NCBI GenBank assembly: GCA_003246295.1
Contig: QKAS01000032.1
Location: 223,872 to 287,871 of the forward strand
Source of the DNA: Clostridia bacterium
Lineage (GTDB): Bacteria > Bacillota > Clostridia > Lachnospirales > Lachnospiraceae
Direction: 5' to 3'
DNA: 64,000 bases
Both the position numbers and the translations under genes were made by a program. Below, in pieces: positions 18,002-27,934 of this stretch. The notes below the pieces were generated by a model. That model saw only the letters and a list, made by a program, of their open reading frames with translations. It was not told the DNA's origin and did no database searches. Positions within the stretch are counted from its first letter, which is position 1, and the number at the start of each line of letters is the position of its first letter.

Positions 18002-18661
18002 TTATGCTTTTTCCGCTTGTGCTGCTTCCAGTTCCTTTATCTTGCTGACATAACTCTGCAATAATGTTACAGCGTCCGAAGCTATAAATTCCTTCTGATA
18101 ATCGTTCATATCTGAATAAATTGTATTCAGTTCATTGATTTCTGTTTTGTTGCTCAAAGTTGTATTGGCAACTGTAGGAAGTTTTGCAAGTCTTGATACA
18201 AGATCCTGTGCCATTTCATATGCTTCCATATAATCCGGATCAACAATGCTATCTAAATCATCGATGGAATAAAGCGATCCCTTAATAGAAAGATATGCCT
18301 TATTATTTTCAACCTGAACATAATCAACTTTGCCATATACATAGTCCGTATTTCCTGTTGTCGAGTTTGTTACTTTCATATAAACATTTTCGCCAACCAA
18401 TGCGGATGCCCTCTGAATGCTTACATTCGAATTCATATTCTGCATTTGTTCCAGTTCAGAGAATGTTGCATACTGTGAAACATATTCTGTGTTCGATGTT
18501 GGTTCCAACGGATCCTGGTATTTCATTTGTGCAACCAGAAGCTGTAAGAAATCTTCTTTATTTACTGTGTTTGTACTGGATGACTTCTCTGTGGATAAAG
18601 ATGTAGACGAAGCGGTGGTCTGTTGAAGAACTCCATCTTTTACTGATGCTACTATACTCAT
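18002..18661 (-). CDS. flgD: Flagellar hook cap protein FlgD
   Basis: Hook-capping scaffold needed for FlgE polymerisation. The conserved core is VNKEDFLQLLVAQMKYQDPL followed by NTEYVSQYATFSELEQM and ASALVGENVYM. The 219 aa protein lacks the large C-terminal Ig-like domains of enterobacterial FlgD and instead ends in a helical, Glu/Ala-rich tail. The ATG at 18661 has AGGAG 6 bases upstream; a start at 18679 does not. Located between fliK and the TIGR02530-type gene. Confidence 0.95.
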   Translation of the reverse strand: MSIVASVKDGVLQQTTASSTSLSTEKSSSTNTVNKEDFLQLLVAQMKYQDPLEPTSNTEYVSQYATFSELEQMQNMNSNVSIQRASALVGENVYMKVTNSTTGNTDYVYGKVDYVQVENNKAYLSIKGSLYSIDDLDSIVDPDYMEAYEMAQDLVSRLAKLPTVANTTLSNKTEINELNTIYSDMNDYQKEFIASDAVTLLQSYVSKIKELEAAQAEKA

Positions 18662-18743
18662 TTTAACTCCTATCTGCATACATTTTCATATTTTGCATGC
18701 TATTTTATTTTCCTGCAATATATAAATTTACGCTATTAAGTAC

Positions 18744-20243
18744 TTATGCTTCAAGTTCAATTGTTGTTCCATTCTGTTTCATCATCTGAACCTGCAAAAT
18801 TTCATCCGAGCTCAGCTCGTCTTCTGCTTCAAGTTCACTCAGAACAACTCGTCTTCTGGCCTTTGATGCATTCGAAGTCTGTTCTTCCTGTTGCTCATTC
18901 TGCCATTGTCCACCCTGTTCCATAGCTCTTTCAAATTCATGGCTTGCAATTGTCACTTCTACTGCTTCAATCTTAACGCCTTGTTCTTCTAATGTCGATT
19001 TAAGCTGAACTACCTGTTGTTCAATTGCATTTTTAACTTCTTCATTCTGTGCAATAAATTGTGCAGTTACCGCACCATTTCTAAGTGTAAGCTGTAGGTT
19101 TATATTGCCAAGGCTGGCTGGTTGCAACTGAATTTCCATCTCCGTCACACCTGGTGATGTGTTCATTTTGATGTACTCAATCATCTGATCACCAATCTGC
19201 TGTGCTGTAGAAACATAAGCTGCTACAGGCTGTGTCAGCGTCTGGTTAACCGTTCCATTCGTAAAATTTGTCTGATTTTGGAAAAACATCTGATTTCCTT
19301 CAGCATTGTTTTTACCATTTGGTTCCTGATCAGTATGCTGATTTTTTAAATCGAATTCGCTTTGTCCGGATAGCTGGTTTTCTTTACCACTTATGTCTCC
19401 ATGCAATGCTTCTTCCTGATCAACGGTTCCCATCTGTACAGCATCTGTTTTGGATGGCATCTTTTCCTCAGAATTCTCTTCCAAGACATCCTCCTGTGTT
19501 TCTGCCAAGTGACCCTCTTTCATAGAATCGCTTATCAGTGTTTCTAATGTTTTTGCACTCTTTGAAAATGTTGTTGTGTCTTCATCACTCACTTCATTTT
19601 CATTCAAAAGAACTTCTTCTGTCTGTCCTGATGTTTTGGTGTCAAGCGTTTCTGATTGTAATAGCTCTTGCATCAGATTCTGCATTTCCTCTGGTGTCAA
19701 AGATAATGATTCCTGTACCTGACCTAAAATATTCTCTGCCTCTCCAAGTAAAATACCCAGACTATCAAAGAGTTCCCCATTTGTAATCAGTGAAAACATA
19801 TCTCCTTCTCCTGAAATTTCTACCACTAATTTCGTCAGCATTTCAGGCTGAAATAACATCATAGCTGTCATTCCAAGGTTTTCCATTGCCAGTTCAACTT
19901 CTTCTTTTGACACTCCCAGTTCTTCTGCGACTTCTTCAATGAATTGCTCTGACTTTTGTTCAAGTTTTTCTTTCGCATCTTCTTTGTATATATTTTGCTG
20001 GTCAGAAGTCTGTTCTGTCTTAACTTCTCTTACTCTTTGTGGAATTTTTTTTGTGTCGGTATACTCTTTTACCGTACTTGTTTCCACACCCGTGTTGGCT
20101 TCTTTGTTCTGCATTCCTGAGGTATTTGATTTCATATAATCCGAAAAGGAAACAATACTGCCCGCATCCTGTTGACTATATGCCGTCGAAACACCCACAT
20201 TCATAACCATTGCTCCAACACCGGAAATTTGTGTTCCGGTCAT
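18744..20243 (-). CDS. fliK: Flagellar hook-length control protein FliK
   Basis: Secreted ruler that sets hook length and triggers the FlhB specificity switch. The first ~360 residues are low-complexity, Glu/Gln/Ser-rich and poorly conserved, as in other FliK proteins. The C-terminal Flg_hook domain (about 380-460) has TEMEIQLQPASLGNINLQLT and VKNAIEQQVVQLKSTLEEQG. The ATG at 20243 has AGGAG 7 bases upstream. Length 499 aa. It lies between the ylxF-like gene and flgD, the usual place. Confidence 0.93.
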   Translation of the reverse strand: MTGTQISGVGAMVMNVGVSTAYSQQDAGSIVSFSDYMKSNTSGMQNKEANTGVETSTVKEYTDTKKIPQRVREVKTEQTSDQQNIYKEDAKEKLEQKSEQFIEEVAEELGVSKEEVELAMENLGMTAMMLFQPEMLTKLVVEISGEGDMFSLITNGELFDSLGILLGEAENILGQVQESLSLTPEEMQNLMQELLQSETLDTKTSGQTEEVLLNENEVSDEDTTTFSKSAKTLETLISDSMKEGHLAETQEDVLEENSEEKMPSKTDAVQMGTVDQEEALHGDISGKENQLSGQSEFDLKNQHTDQEPNGKNNAEGNQMFFQNQTNFTNGTVNQTLTQPVAAYVSTAQQIGDQMIEYIKMNTSPGVTEMEIQLQPASLGNINLQLTLRNGAVTAQFIAQNEEVKNAIEQQVVQLKSTLEEQGVKIEAVEVTIASHEFERAMEQGGQWQNEQQEEQTSNASKARRRVVLSELEAEDELSSDEILQVQMMKQNGTTIELEA

Positions 20244-20336
20244 GTTCTTTCTCCTTTCTTCGGTTTTCAATGTTCATACTCTATAATAACCATAAGGGTA
20301 TTATCATATTAGATATCGGATGCATACCAAGATTTC

Positions 20337-21218
20337 TTAACTGTCAGGCTCCATAATTTTTGTTATTTTTGAGGCCACTATGGGATCCATCGCTCCAAGT
20401 ATTTTTCCTCTGTTCTGTGTATCCATAACGCCTAATATTCTTGCAGCCAGATCAAGATTATCCGTCATCGCTTCAAAAATTGCAGCAGCTTCTTTAGGCT
20501 TCATCTCAGAATAAGCGTTTGCATAGTCTGTTACTTCTTTGCTTTCTTCCAGCTGAACAACCACCTGCTTATATAAATACTCTGCAGTTGTGGGATCCAT
20601 CGACTCATAATATTTTTTATACTCTTCTGCACCCGGTCCATTTTCTGCATATATGACTTCTTCATAAAATTCATTTTTAATACGTTCAAATTCAACCTGG
20701 TTATCTTCAAATGTCTTCAGTCTGTCTATTTCTGCCTTCAAGCTTTCAATATCTTCTGTATAAGTTGTACCTGCTGTCTGTGCCTGTGCAAGTTGTTCTT
20801 CAAGTACTTTAATCTGCTCCACTGCTTCCTTCAGACTGGAATAACCATAATAATCTTCCTCTTCTGTCGTTCCTGCCCCCGTCATTTTTTCTTCAGGGAG
20901 TATCATACTCACCACGGGGATATCTTTCATAAGTGGCCTTAGCACATCTGAACCAAAACCTCCAACATCTAGTTTAATCAATAAGGCAAGAATCCCCAAC
21001 CAAACCAGGACAATAATAAGCGTGATCAGAACTGTTGAAACTGGCCTTGATTCGTCATCGTCCAGCTCTGCTTCCTGCGATGCAAGTTCCTTTGCTTTTT
21101 GTTTTGCTTCCTTTTTTTGCTGTTTTCTCTCTTCTTTCAGCTTTTTCTTTTCATCCCTGATCTGCTTTTTATTCAAGACTTCTTCATTTATATCAGGGGT
21201 CTGATTTTCTCTCGCCAT
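20337..21218 (-). CDS. ylxF: YlxF-like membrane protein with MgtE-N/MotE-like C-terminal domain
   Basis: Matches the gene between fliJ and fliK in Bacillus (ylxF). An N-terminal Lys/Glu/Gln-rich cytoplasmic stretch is followed by one membrane helix (STVLITLIIVLVWLGILALL), a coiled coil (about 120-175) and a C-terminal MgtE intracellular N-type domain with MKPKEAAAIFEAM, ARILGVMDTQNRGKILGAMD and MDPIVASKI. Related MotE proteins chaperone or bind stator parts; here the function is inferred. The start is uncertain: ATGs at 21218 and 21230 and a GTG at 21269 all have poor ribosome sites. Confidence 0.82.
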   Translation of the reverse strand: MARENQTPDINEEVLNKKQIRDEKKKLKEERKQQKKEAKQKAKELASQEAELDDDESRPVSTVLITLIIVLVWLGILALLIKLDVGGFGSDVLRPLMKDIPVVSMILPEEKMTGAGTTEEEDYYGYSSLKEAVEQIKVLEEQLAQAQTAGTTYTEDIESLKAEIDRLKTFEDNQVEFERIKNEFYEEVIYAENGPGAEEYKKYYESMDPTTAEYLYKQVVVQLEESKEVTDYANAYSEMKPKEAAAIFEAMTDNLDLAARILGVMDTQNRGKILGAMDPIVASKITKIMEPDS

Positions 21219-21290
21219 ATTAAATGCCATGCCCTTTCTAATCGTACCTGCGAAAGTTTTCACAATCACTTCATTTTATACAATTTGATA

Positions 21291-21779
21291 TTATTCCTGC
21301 GAGGAATCTGGTGTTTTTCCAGTTTCCGAATGTTCACTTATCTTCTTACCAAATCTATAGCTGGTCAACTGGTCAATCTCTTTGCTCTCATCAGCATTCA
21401 ATTCTTTTACAAATTCATCAAATGCTTTCTCTTTCAGATTTTCATGCGTTTTACGTTCCTGCATTAACTCTGTCATTTTCTGTCTTGCTTCTTCCAGTTT
21501 TTTTTCTGCGAATCTGACCTTTAAAATCTGTTCTTGAATCATCTCATCCATTCGATTGATCGCATCTTTTGTTTCCAGGATTTTTCTGACCTTTAAGTTC
21601 TCGGAAAGAAGCTTTCTCATCTCATTCTCATAAGATTTCTTTCTTGTATTTAACTTTTTCAGATTTTCTTCTTCTTCATTTAAAATCATCCTGGCTTGCG
21701 CAAACTCTAGTTTTGACTGCTCTTCCATTTGATTTTTTATATCCAGTATGTTCTGCATCCTGTATTTGAATTTTGCCAT
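21291..21779 (-). CDS. fliJ: Flagellar export chaperone FliJ
   Basis: Coiled-coil protein that links the FliI ATPase to the export gate and escorts substrates. The 162 aa protein is almost wholly helical and charged, opens FKYRMQNILDIKNQMEEQSK as FliJ proteins do, and ends in a polar tail. It follows fliI by 18 bases. Primary sequence of FliJ is weakly conserved, so position and composition are important evidence. Confidence 0.92.
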   Translation of the reverse strand: MAKFKYRMQNILDIKNQMEEQSKLEFAQARMILNEEEENLKKLNTRKKSYENEMRKLLSENLKVRKILETKDAINRMDEMIQEQILKVRFAEKKLEEARQKMTELMQERKTHENLKEKAFDEFVKELNADESKEIDQLTSYRFGKKISEHSETGKTPDSSQE

Positions 21780-21797
21780 TCTTTTTATTCACCCAAA

Positions 21798-23114
21798 TCA
21801 GCTTTCAAAGATTGCCTCCATCATTTTGACCGATTCTTCGAAATCATACTTTTCATCCACATCCTGCATAAGAAACGCGTTTACTTCGTTAATTTTTGAA
21901 ATTGCATGATCTATTGAAGAATTAGATCCTTGTTTATATGCTCCGATATTGATCAAATCTTCTGCTTCGTTATAGGTTGCGAGTACGTTTTTCAATTTAC
22001 CTGCCGCTGCCTTGTGCTCCTTCGTTGCAATTTGACTCATACACCGAGATATGCTTTGTAAAATATCAATGGCTGGATAATGATTTTTATGGCCAAGTTT
22101 ACGACTAAGCATAATATGTCCATCCAATATACTTCTAGCTGTATCGGTGATGGGTTCATTAAAATCATCTCCATCTACCAGGACCGTATAAAGACCTGTA
22201 ATCGATCCTTTTTCGGATCTGCCAGCCCGCTCCAGCAATTTAGGCATTTCTGAATATACGCTTGGTGGATATCCCCTTGTTACTGGGGGTTCACCACTTG
22301 CAAGTCCTATTTCTCGTTGTGCCATAGAAAATCGTGTCAAAGAATCCATCATGAGCAAAACATCTTTGCCTTGGTTCCTGAAATACTCAGCAATGGCCGT
22401 GGCTGTTTTTGCTGCCTTATTTCTTTCAAGAGCTGGTTTATCTGAGGTTGAGACAACAATGACAGATCTGCGCATCCCCTCTTCCCCTAAATCTCTTTCA
22501 ATAAACTCACGAACTTCTCTTCCACGTTCTCCAATTAAAGCAATGACATTGACATCTGCTTTTGTATTTCTGGCAAACATACCCATGAGCGTTGATTTTC
22601 CTACTCCTGATCCTGCAAAAATACCGATTCTTTGTCCTTTACCAACTGTGATCAAACCATCAACTGCCTTCACACCCAGGGGAAGGACTGTGTCAATCAG
22701 AGTTCTTTTCATTGCTTCTGGTGGTGGTGCCTCTACAGGATATACTTCACCACCATTTAATGCGGAACCATCAAGTGGTCTTCCAAGACCGTCTAATATT
22801 TTACCAAGTAACTCTTCACTTGCGCGAATCGATAATGGAATGCCTATATTTTCTACCATGCATCCAAGGCTGACTCCTTCAACAAGTTCATATGGCATAA
22901 GAAGTGTCTTACCATCTTTAAAACCAACCACCTCTGCAAGAACAGATTGGTTCGATTCTTTCCCCGCATATATTTTGCATAAATCTCCAAGCTTAGCCTC
23001 AGGACCAGCCGACTCCAAAGTAAGGCCTACCACATTAAGTAATTTCCCCAGTTGTCTGTAGAATGTTTTGTCCCTCAGTTCTAAATATTTCTGGATATCT
23101 ATTTCCTGTTTCAA
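21798..23114 (-). CDS. fliI: Flagellar export ATPase FliI
   Basis: F1-like ATPase that powers early export steps at the base of the flagellum. Walker A is GIFAGSGVGKSTLMGM, Walker B is VLLMMDSLTRFSMAQ, and GERGREVREFIERDLG and the SGEPPVTRGYPPSV loop are present. The 438 aa length is normal. It lies between fliH and fliJ, its regulator and partner. Confidence 0.98.
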   Translation of the reverse strand: MKQEIDIQKYLELRDKTFYRQLGKLLNVVGLTLESAGPEAKLGDLCKIYAGKESNQSVLAEVVGFKDGKTLLMPYELVEGVSLGCMVENIGIPLSIRASEELLGKILDGLGRPLDGSALNGGEVYPVEAPPPEAMKRTLIDTVLPLGVKAVDGLITVGKGQRIGIFAGSGVGKSTLMGMFARNTKADVNVIALIGERGREVREFIERDLGEEGMRRSVIVVSTSDKPALERNKAAKTATAIAEYFRNQGKDVLLMMDSLTRFSMAQREIGLASGEPPVTRGYPPSVYSEMPKLLERAGRSEKGSITGLYTVLVDGDDFNEPITDTARSILDGHIMLSRKLGHKNHYPAIDILQSISRCMSQIATKEHKAAAGKLKNVLATYNEAEDLINIGAYKQGSNSSIDHAISKINEVNAFLMQDVDEKYDFEESVKMMEAIFES

Positions 23115-23128
23115 GTTTATCGACCGCC

Positions 23129-23989
23129 TTATTTATTCTTATTGAAAGATAAAAGTCTCAACTCTTTTGCGAGCCCCTCAAGCTGGGTATCAATGCTGCA
23201 ATCGAAAATACCGCCACCAGTTTCTACCATACATTGCCCCTGTGAAAGTGTAATATCTTTTATGATTTCAACCGTAGCACTTTCAGATACCATTTCCATA
23301 ATTGTTTCTCGTTTTTCAGATAAATACAAATAATCTTCCGGCGAGATATGTATGATAAAATCTCTATTCATATCACTTCCAGCTATAATATTCTGTAAAG
23401 AATATAAAATCACTGACTGAAACCTGGACAAATCTGTCTTAAACACATGTTCATAGATGTCTGTTAATGTATCAATCATGACCGGTTCCAGTTCATCCAC
23501 TTGTTTTTGATATTCAGTTTCTAACTGATTCTGAAGTTCCTGCAACTTTTCTGTTTCGCTTGTTAAAAATTTTTGAGCTTCCTGCTGACCTGCTTCCAAC
23601 CCTTTTTGAAAGCCTTCCTGATAGGCGTTTTGTCTGATTTCTTCCGCTTCTCTTGCTGCATTCGCCAGCATGCTGTCAGCTTTCACTCTAGCCTCTTCAG
23701 CAATTTCTTCAGGTGTTGGACCATTATAAGCAGGCTCTGCTTTTATAACATTGGAAAGAGGCATTCCTGCCATGTCTTCCGTATGATCAGAATCTTCCAG
23801 CAATGCCTCTACCGCAAATGCATCCAGCCCTTCCGCAAACCGGTTTTCACTTTCTGCATCCTTCATTTCGTTTTTCATGATTTCACGCAAATGATTAATT
23901 TTAATTTCCATTTGCTCATTGGAATCTATAATTCTCTTTCCTTCTTCATGCAATACCACATGTCCGGATTTTAATAAATTACTAGACAA
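23129..23989 (-). CDS. fliH: Flagellar assembly protein FliH (probable TTG start)
   Basis: Regulator and stator of the FliI ATPase. The C-terminal half has the FliH/YscL pattern (MIDTLTDIYEHVFKTDLS, VETGGGIFDCSIDTQLEGL) and the middle is a long Glu/Gln/Ala coiled coil. The frame runs upstream inside fliG, but the TTG at 23989 fits best: GGAGGTGA lies 11 bases before it within the last fliG codons, and the protein then opens as MSSNLLKSGHVVLHEEG, like the MSNLIKS start of relatives. It would overlap fliG by 8 bases. A GTG at 24001 overlaps the ribosome site itself. Length 286 aa. Confidence 0.9.
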   Translation of the reverse strand: MSSNLLKSGHVVLHEEGKRIIDSNEQMEIKINHLREIMKNEMKDAESENRFAEGLDAFAVEALLEDSDHTEDMAGMPLSNVIKAEPAYNGPTPEEIAEEARVKADSMLANAAREAEEIRQNAYQEGFQKGLEAGQQEAQKFLTSETEKLQELQNQLETEYQKQVDELEPVMIDTLTDIYEHVFKTDLSRFQSVILYSLQNIIAGSDMNRDFIIHISPEDYLYLSEKRETIMEMVSESATVEIIKDITLSQGQCMVETGGGIFDCSIDTQLEGLAKELRLLSFNKNK

Positions 23990-24998
23990 TAATTTCGTCA
24001 CCTCCGCCTCGCGAGATAACAATTTCAGCAGAGTCTTCAAGTTTTCTAATGATATTTACAATCTTCTGCTGTGCTTCTTCAACATCTTTCATACGAACCG
24101 GACCCATGAATTCCATATCTTCTTTGATCATAACTGCAAGTCGTTTTGAAAGGTTATTAAAGATTGCAGCCTGAACCTGTTCATTAGATCCTTTCAGTGC
24201 AATTGCAAGATCATTGTTATCAACGTCTCTGAGTACACGCTGAATTGCTCTGTCGTCAAGAAGCAATACATCTTCAAATACAAACATCTTCTTCCTGATT
24301 TCATCCGCAAGTTCTGGCTCTTCTATTTCAAGACTTTCCATGATATGTTTTTCAGTTCCTCTGTCGACAGCATTTAAAATTTCAACAACTGCATCTACGC
24401 CACCAATAATGGTATAATCCTGATTCACAAGTGAAGCAAGCTTTGATTCAAGAACTTTTTCTACTTCTTTGATGACATCAGGACTCGTACGATCCATCAT
24501 CGCAATACGTTTTGCAACATCAGCCTGTCTGTCCGGTGTCAATGACGAAATAATGGATGACGACTGTGAAGGTGATAGATACGAAAGAATCAGTGCAATT
24601 GTTTGTGGATGTTCATCCTGTATAAAGTTCAATAACTGAGATGCATCCGTCTTTCTAATAAATTCAAAAGGTTTCACCTGAAGAGATGCTGTTAATTTTC
24701 CAATAACATCCATCGCTTTATCGGAACCAAGTGCTTTTTCCAGTAATTCTTTTGCGTAACCAATACCACCTTCCGCAATATACTGCTGCGCAAGGCAAAT
24801 CTCATAAAACTCATTGATAACATTGTCTTTAATCTGTGGTGTTATACTTCTTGTATTTGCAATTTCAAGTGTAAGTTCTTCAATTTCTTCTTCTTTTAAA
24901 TGTTTAAATACAAGTGCTGATTTTTCCGGTCCTAACGCAATCAGGAGTATCGCTGCCTTTTGAATTCCCGAAATCTTATCTTCTGTGAATCTCGCCAT
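23982..24998 (-). CDS. fliG: Flagellar motor switch protein FliG
   Basis: C-ring subunit that contacts the stator and produces torque. The N-terminal domain has GIQKAAILLIALGPEKSA, the middle domain EHPQTIALILSYLSPSQSS, and the C-terminal torque helix carries the charged residues in LLDDRAIQRVLRDVDNNDLAIAL. Length 338 aa is normal. It lies 4 bases after fliF and its end overlaps fliH. Confidence 0.98.
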   Translation of the reverse strand: MARFTEDKISGIQKAAILLIALGPEKSALVFKHLKEEEIEELTLEIANTRSITPQIKDNVINEFYEICLAQQYIAEGGIGYAKELLEKALGSDKAMDVIGKLTASLQVKPFEFIRKTDASQLLNFIQDEHPQTIALILSYLSPSQSSSIISSLTPDRQADVAKRIAMMDRTSPDVIKEVEKVLESKLASLVNQDYTIIGGVDAVVEILNAVDRGTEKHIMESLEIEEPELADEIRKKMFVFEDVLLLDDRAIQRVLRDVDNNDLAIALKGSNEQVQAAIFNNLSKRLAVMIKEDMEFMGPVRMKDVEEAQQKIVNIIRKLEDSAEIVISRGGGDEIIV

Positions 24999-25001
24999 GG
25001 A

Positions 25002-26597
25002 TTACCCCCAATCTTCGTTCAGCCAGTTGCGTAACAGATTCGCAACTGCCTCCGGATTTTCTTCTACAAATTTTTCTATCATTTGTCTTGCCTGTGACTT
25101 CGTTTCCATTTCAATATCTTCCAGAAGTACCGGTGGTGTTGACTGTAGTAAATTTTCAACAGAAAGTTCTTCTTCTGCCACCTGTTCCTTCGCATTCTTC
25201 ATACTCTTAAGAACTACAAAGACAAGTAATCCAAGAATAATTACTATGAGTGCAATTTGAATGACATCCGTCAAACCAATCTGAGCGCCTTCGCTGTCAA
25301 CAAACATCGGCTCTTCATAGGCAACGATTGTGATATTCTCAGCAGAAATTCCTGTCGCATTCGCAACCATTGTGATAAATTCTTCATCTACTGTTACTCT
25401 TGTACGTTCTGCATTTGAAAGCTTGTATTCATTCCATGTTACACCATCCAAAAGGCCTTGATCCTGGGCATCTTCTTCATTCAATACTTTATATTGGATG
25501 GCGGCAACCGAAAGAGACGAATCGTCATAAACAATTGCGCCTGCCGGAGTTGTCTGGTTTGTAATTTTTTCATTTGGCAAATAATCTCTCGACTCTTCAG
25601 TAACGGAATCGCTGCTATACTGATTATCTTCATAAACATATGTTGTTTCGGTGTTAGAATCAGTCCCTGGTACTCCACCGCTTCCACCTGTTGAATCAGA
25701 TTGATATACGTCTTCATGACTAAGGACGCCCTGTGTCTGTCCATCAGCTGGAGTATAATTATGTTCTGTAACATCTGTAGAGGAAAAGTCTATTTTAAGA
25801 TTGGTTGCAACTTCTACATTGTCAAATTCATTGGTACCAAGTAAAACTTTTTTCACTTCATTTTTTACAAGATTTTCTGCTTGCTGTTTTACTGTCAGCT
25901 GACTGCTGGCTGATCCTGCAAGTGTAAAATCATCTTCACCGGAAAACAATAAATTCCCCAGCGTATCAATGATTGTAACGTTTTGTGTGGTTGTGTTTCC
26001 AAGCGCGGTTGCTACAACTCGTGCAATAGAGGCTGGTGCCTCATCCGGCATTTCTCCATCAATTTCAAGAATTATAGAAGCGAAAGACTCTTCTTCTTCT
26101 GCAATCAAAGTCCCATCATTTTCAGGAATTGACAATTGTACATTTGCATTTTTTATAAATTCATATGCTGTGAGGTCTTCTTCCAGCCTGCTCTCACAAT
26201 ATAGCTGATATCTCTTTTGTTTATCTGACTCTGTTGTACTAAATCCTCCCGCAAACACATTTTCAATATCATAGCTTGCAGTTGGAATGTTGTTTGCTCC
26301 AAGCAATAGGTTCGCGTCTGAGATCTGGTCTTTTAAAATTGAAATCTGTAATCCGTCGTCAGAAACAATATAATCAAGCTCAGCACCCTCGAGAAGATCT
26401 TTCACAACAGAGGCTTCTTTTGTCGATTCACTTGAAACCAGCAAAACGTATTGTGGTCTGGTTAAAACAGTCACCAGAATTCCAAGTAACAAAACAACAC
26501 CTGCTGCAACACAGATGATCAATGTTTTTTGCTTTGATGTAAATTTATTCCACCATTCCATCAGCCTTTTAGGGATTTCTCTGATCCTGTCTGCCAT
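25002..26597 (-). CDS. fliF: Flagellar MS-ring protein FliF
   Basis: Forms the membrane ring on which the basal body is built. Two membrane helices flank a large extracytoplasmic region: one near residues 25-46 (TLIICVAAGVVLLLGILV) and one near 445-465 (VIQIALIVIILGLLVFVVL). The ring-building domains have SVVKDLLEGAELDYIVSDD and AQLSIPE-like VQLSIPENDG. The C-terminal FliG-binding tail ends VANLLRNWLNEDWG. Length 531 aa is normal. Confidence 0.97.
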   Translation of the reverse strand: MADRIREIPKRLMEWWNKFTSKQKTLIICVAAGVVLLLGILVTVLTRPQYVLLVSSESTKEASVVKDLLEGAELDYIVSDDGLQISILKDQISDANLLLGANNIPTASYDIENVFAGGFSTTESDKQKRYQLYCESRLEEDLTAYEFIKNANVQLSIPENDGTLIAEEEESFASIILEIDGEMPDEAPASIARVVATALGNTTTQNVTIIDTLGNLLFSGEDDFTLAGSASSQLTVKQQAENLVKNEVKKVLLGTNEFDNVEVATNLKIDFSSTDVTEHNYTPADGQTQGVLSHEDVYQSDSTGGSGGVPGTDSNTETTYVYEDNQYSSDSVTEESRDYLPNEKITNQTTPAGAIVYDDSSLSVAAIQYKVLNEEDAQDQGLLDGVTWNEYKLSNAERTRVTVDEEFITMVANATGISAENITIVAYEEPMFVDSEGAQIGLTDVIQIALIVIILGLLVFVVLKSMKNAKEQVAEEELSVENLLQSTPPVLLEDIEMETKSQARQMIEKFVEENPEAVANLLRNWLNEDWG

Positions 26598-26654
26598 TGC
26601 TCCATTATCTCCTTCAACTCAAATACTTCTTACTCTGGGGCAGTCTGCAACAAA

Positions 26655-26978
26655 CTATATCTGCATCTGCATAATTTCCCTATAGGCTTCAATAAATTTA
26701 TCTCTTACAGCAACAGTATACTGAAGACTTGTAGATGCCTTCTGAAGGGCAATCGAAAGATCATGTGTATTATCTGTTACCCCCATAGCAAATTTAATTT
26801 CTTCATTTTCAGCTTCCGACAGATAGGTATTGGTTGTTTTGATATTATCAATTGCAGAGTTCAGCATACTGTCAAACATATTTTCATTTCCTGAAACTGC
26901 ACCCGTTTTTGTCTTTGCTGTCTCAGCGGCAGCTTTGATTGCACCTGATCCAACCTGATATAATGATGAAATGTCCAT
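26655..26978 (-). CDS. fliE: Flagellar hook-basal body protein FliE
   Basis: Connects the MS ring to the rod. The 107 aa protein has the typical C-terminal coiled coil with HDLSIALQKASTSLQYTVAVRDK cut here as HDLSIALQKASTSL, then KFIEAYREIMQMQI, the conserved FliE end. It lies between flgC and fliF, the standard order. Confidence 0.96.
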   Translation of the reverse strand: MDISSLYQVGSGAIKAAAETAKTKTGAVSGNENMFDSMLNSAIDNIKTTNTYLSEAENEEIKFAMGVTDNTHDLSIALQKASTSLQYTVAVRDKFIEAYREIMQMQI

Positions 26979-27020
26979 ATTGTTCCTCTTTTCTGTATTT
27001 TAATTCGTCGGATCACGAAA

Positions 27021-27464
27021 CTAATTACTCATCTCCAAACCTTTTAATGCAATAGATTTACTTGCCGTAAATGCCGTAGCGTTCGCTTCAAATGCTCTGC
27101 TTGCATCAATTAGATTCGTCATTTCTGTGACAATATTTACGTTTGGATATGTAACATATCCATCATCGTCTGCATCAGGATGAGAAGGATCATATACTTT
27201 GTTCCCTTCTGCATTATCATCTTCATAAACACCACTTACTTTGACACCTTTCCCCGAATATCTGTCCGAAGCGTCATTTAACACCCTGCTAAATGGTGTC
27301 TGCGAATCCTTTTCTGCAAAAGTCACTACTTTTCTACGATATGGCGTACCATCTTCTGTTCTTGTGGTATTCGCATTTGCTATATTTTCCGATATAATAT
27401 CCATCCTGTATTGCTGTGCTGTCAGCCCGGATGCATTGATATCAAATGATGTAAACATTCCCAT
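27021..27464 (-). CDS. flgC: Flagellar proximal rod protein FlgC
   Basis: Rod component. The 147 aa protein opens with the rod/hook family motif (INASGLTAQQYRMDIISENI, then ANANTTRTEDGTPYRRK) and ends with the conserved EMTNLIDASRAFEANATAF coiled coil. It follows flgB by 24 bases. Confidence 0.97.
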   Translation of the reverse strand: MGMFTSFDINASGLTAQQYRMDIISENIANANTTRTEDGTPYRRKVVTFAEKDSQTPFSRVLNDASDRYSGKGVKVSGVYEDDNAEGNKVYDPSHPDADDDGYVTYPNVNIVTEMTNLIDASRAFEANATAFTASKSIALKGLEMSN

Positions 27465-27488
27465 TACAATTCTCCTTCTGGTTCTTGC

Positions 27489-27878
27489 TTATTTCATGAC
27501 CATTTTTAAATTTGAGAACTCCTGATTTGCACTTTGTACCAACCCATTATATTTCAGCTGATTCTTAACAAGTGTAACGTTTTCTGTCTGAATATCAACA
27601 TTGTTGCCATCCAGGCGGTAGGAAACACTATCATAATCTGTATAGGTTCTTGCTTGAAGATCTCTTGACTTCAAATCTGCGACTTTTGCATCTACTGATT
27701 CATATCTGGATACCTTCATTGCTTTTTTCAACTCGCCCTCAAAAGAAATATCCTGACGTTTATATCCCGGGGTATCTGCATTTGCAATATTGTTGGTAAT
27801 TGCTTCATTCCTAAGCCACGCAGCATCCGCTGCTTTATCTAGCACATTAATATAATTATATACACTGGAGTCAATCAT
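27489..27878 (-). CDS. flgB: Flagellar proximal rod protein FlgB
   Basis: First gene of the fla/che operon and a component of the proximal rod. The 129 aa protein has the family segment AWLRNEAITNNIANADTPGYKR cut as WLRNEAITNNIANADTPGY and the C-terminal NVTLVKNQLKYNGLVQS. Ribosome site AGGAGGT lies 6 bases before the ATG. A promoter candidate lies 57 bases upstream. Confidence 0.97.
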   Translation of the reverse strand: MIDSSVYNYINVLDKAADAAWLRNEAITNNIANADTPGYKRQDISFEGELKKAMKVSRYESVDAKVADLKSRDLQARTYTDYDSVSYRLDGNNVDIQTENVTLVKNQLKYNGLVQSANQEFSNLKMVMK

Positions 27879-27934
27879 AAGCCACCTCCTAAGATTTCAA
27901 ACTGGTTCGCATGTTACTATCCTATCAATAATAT

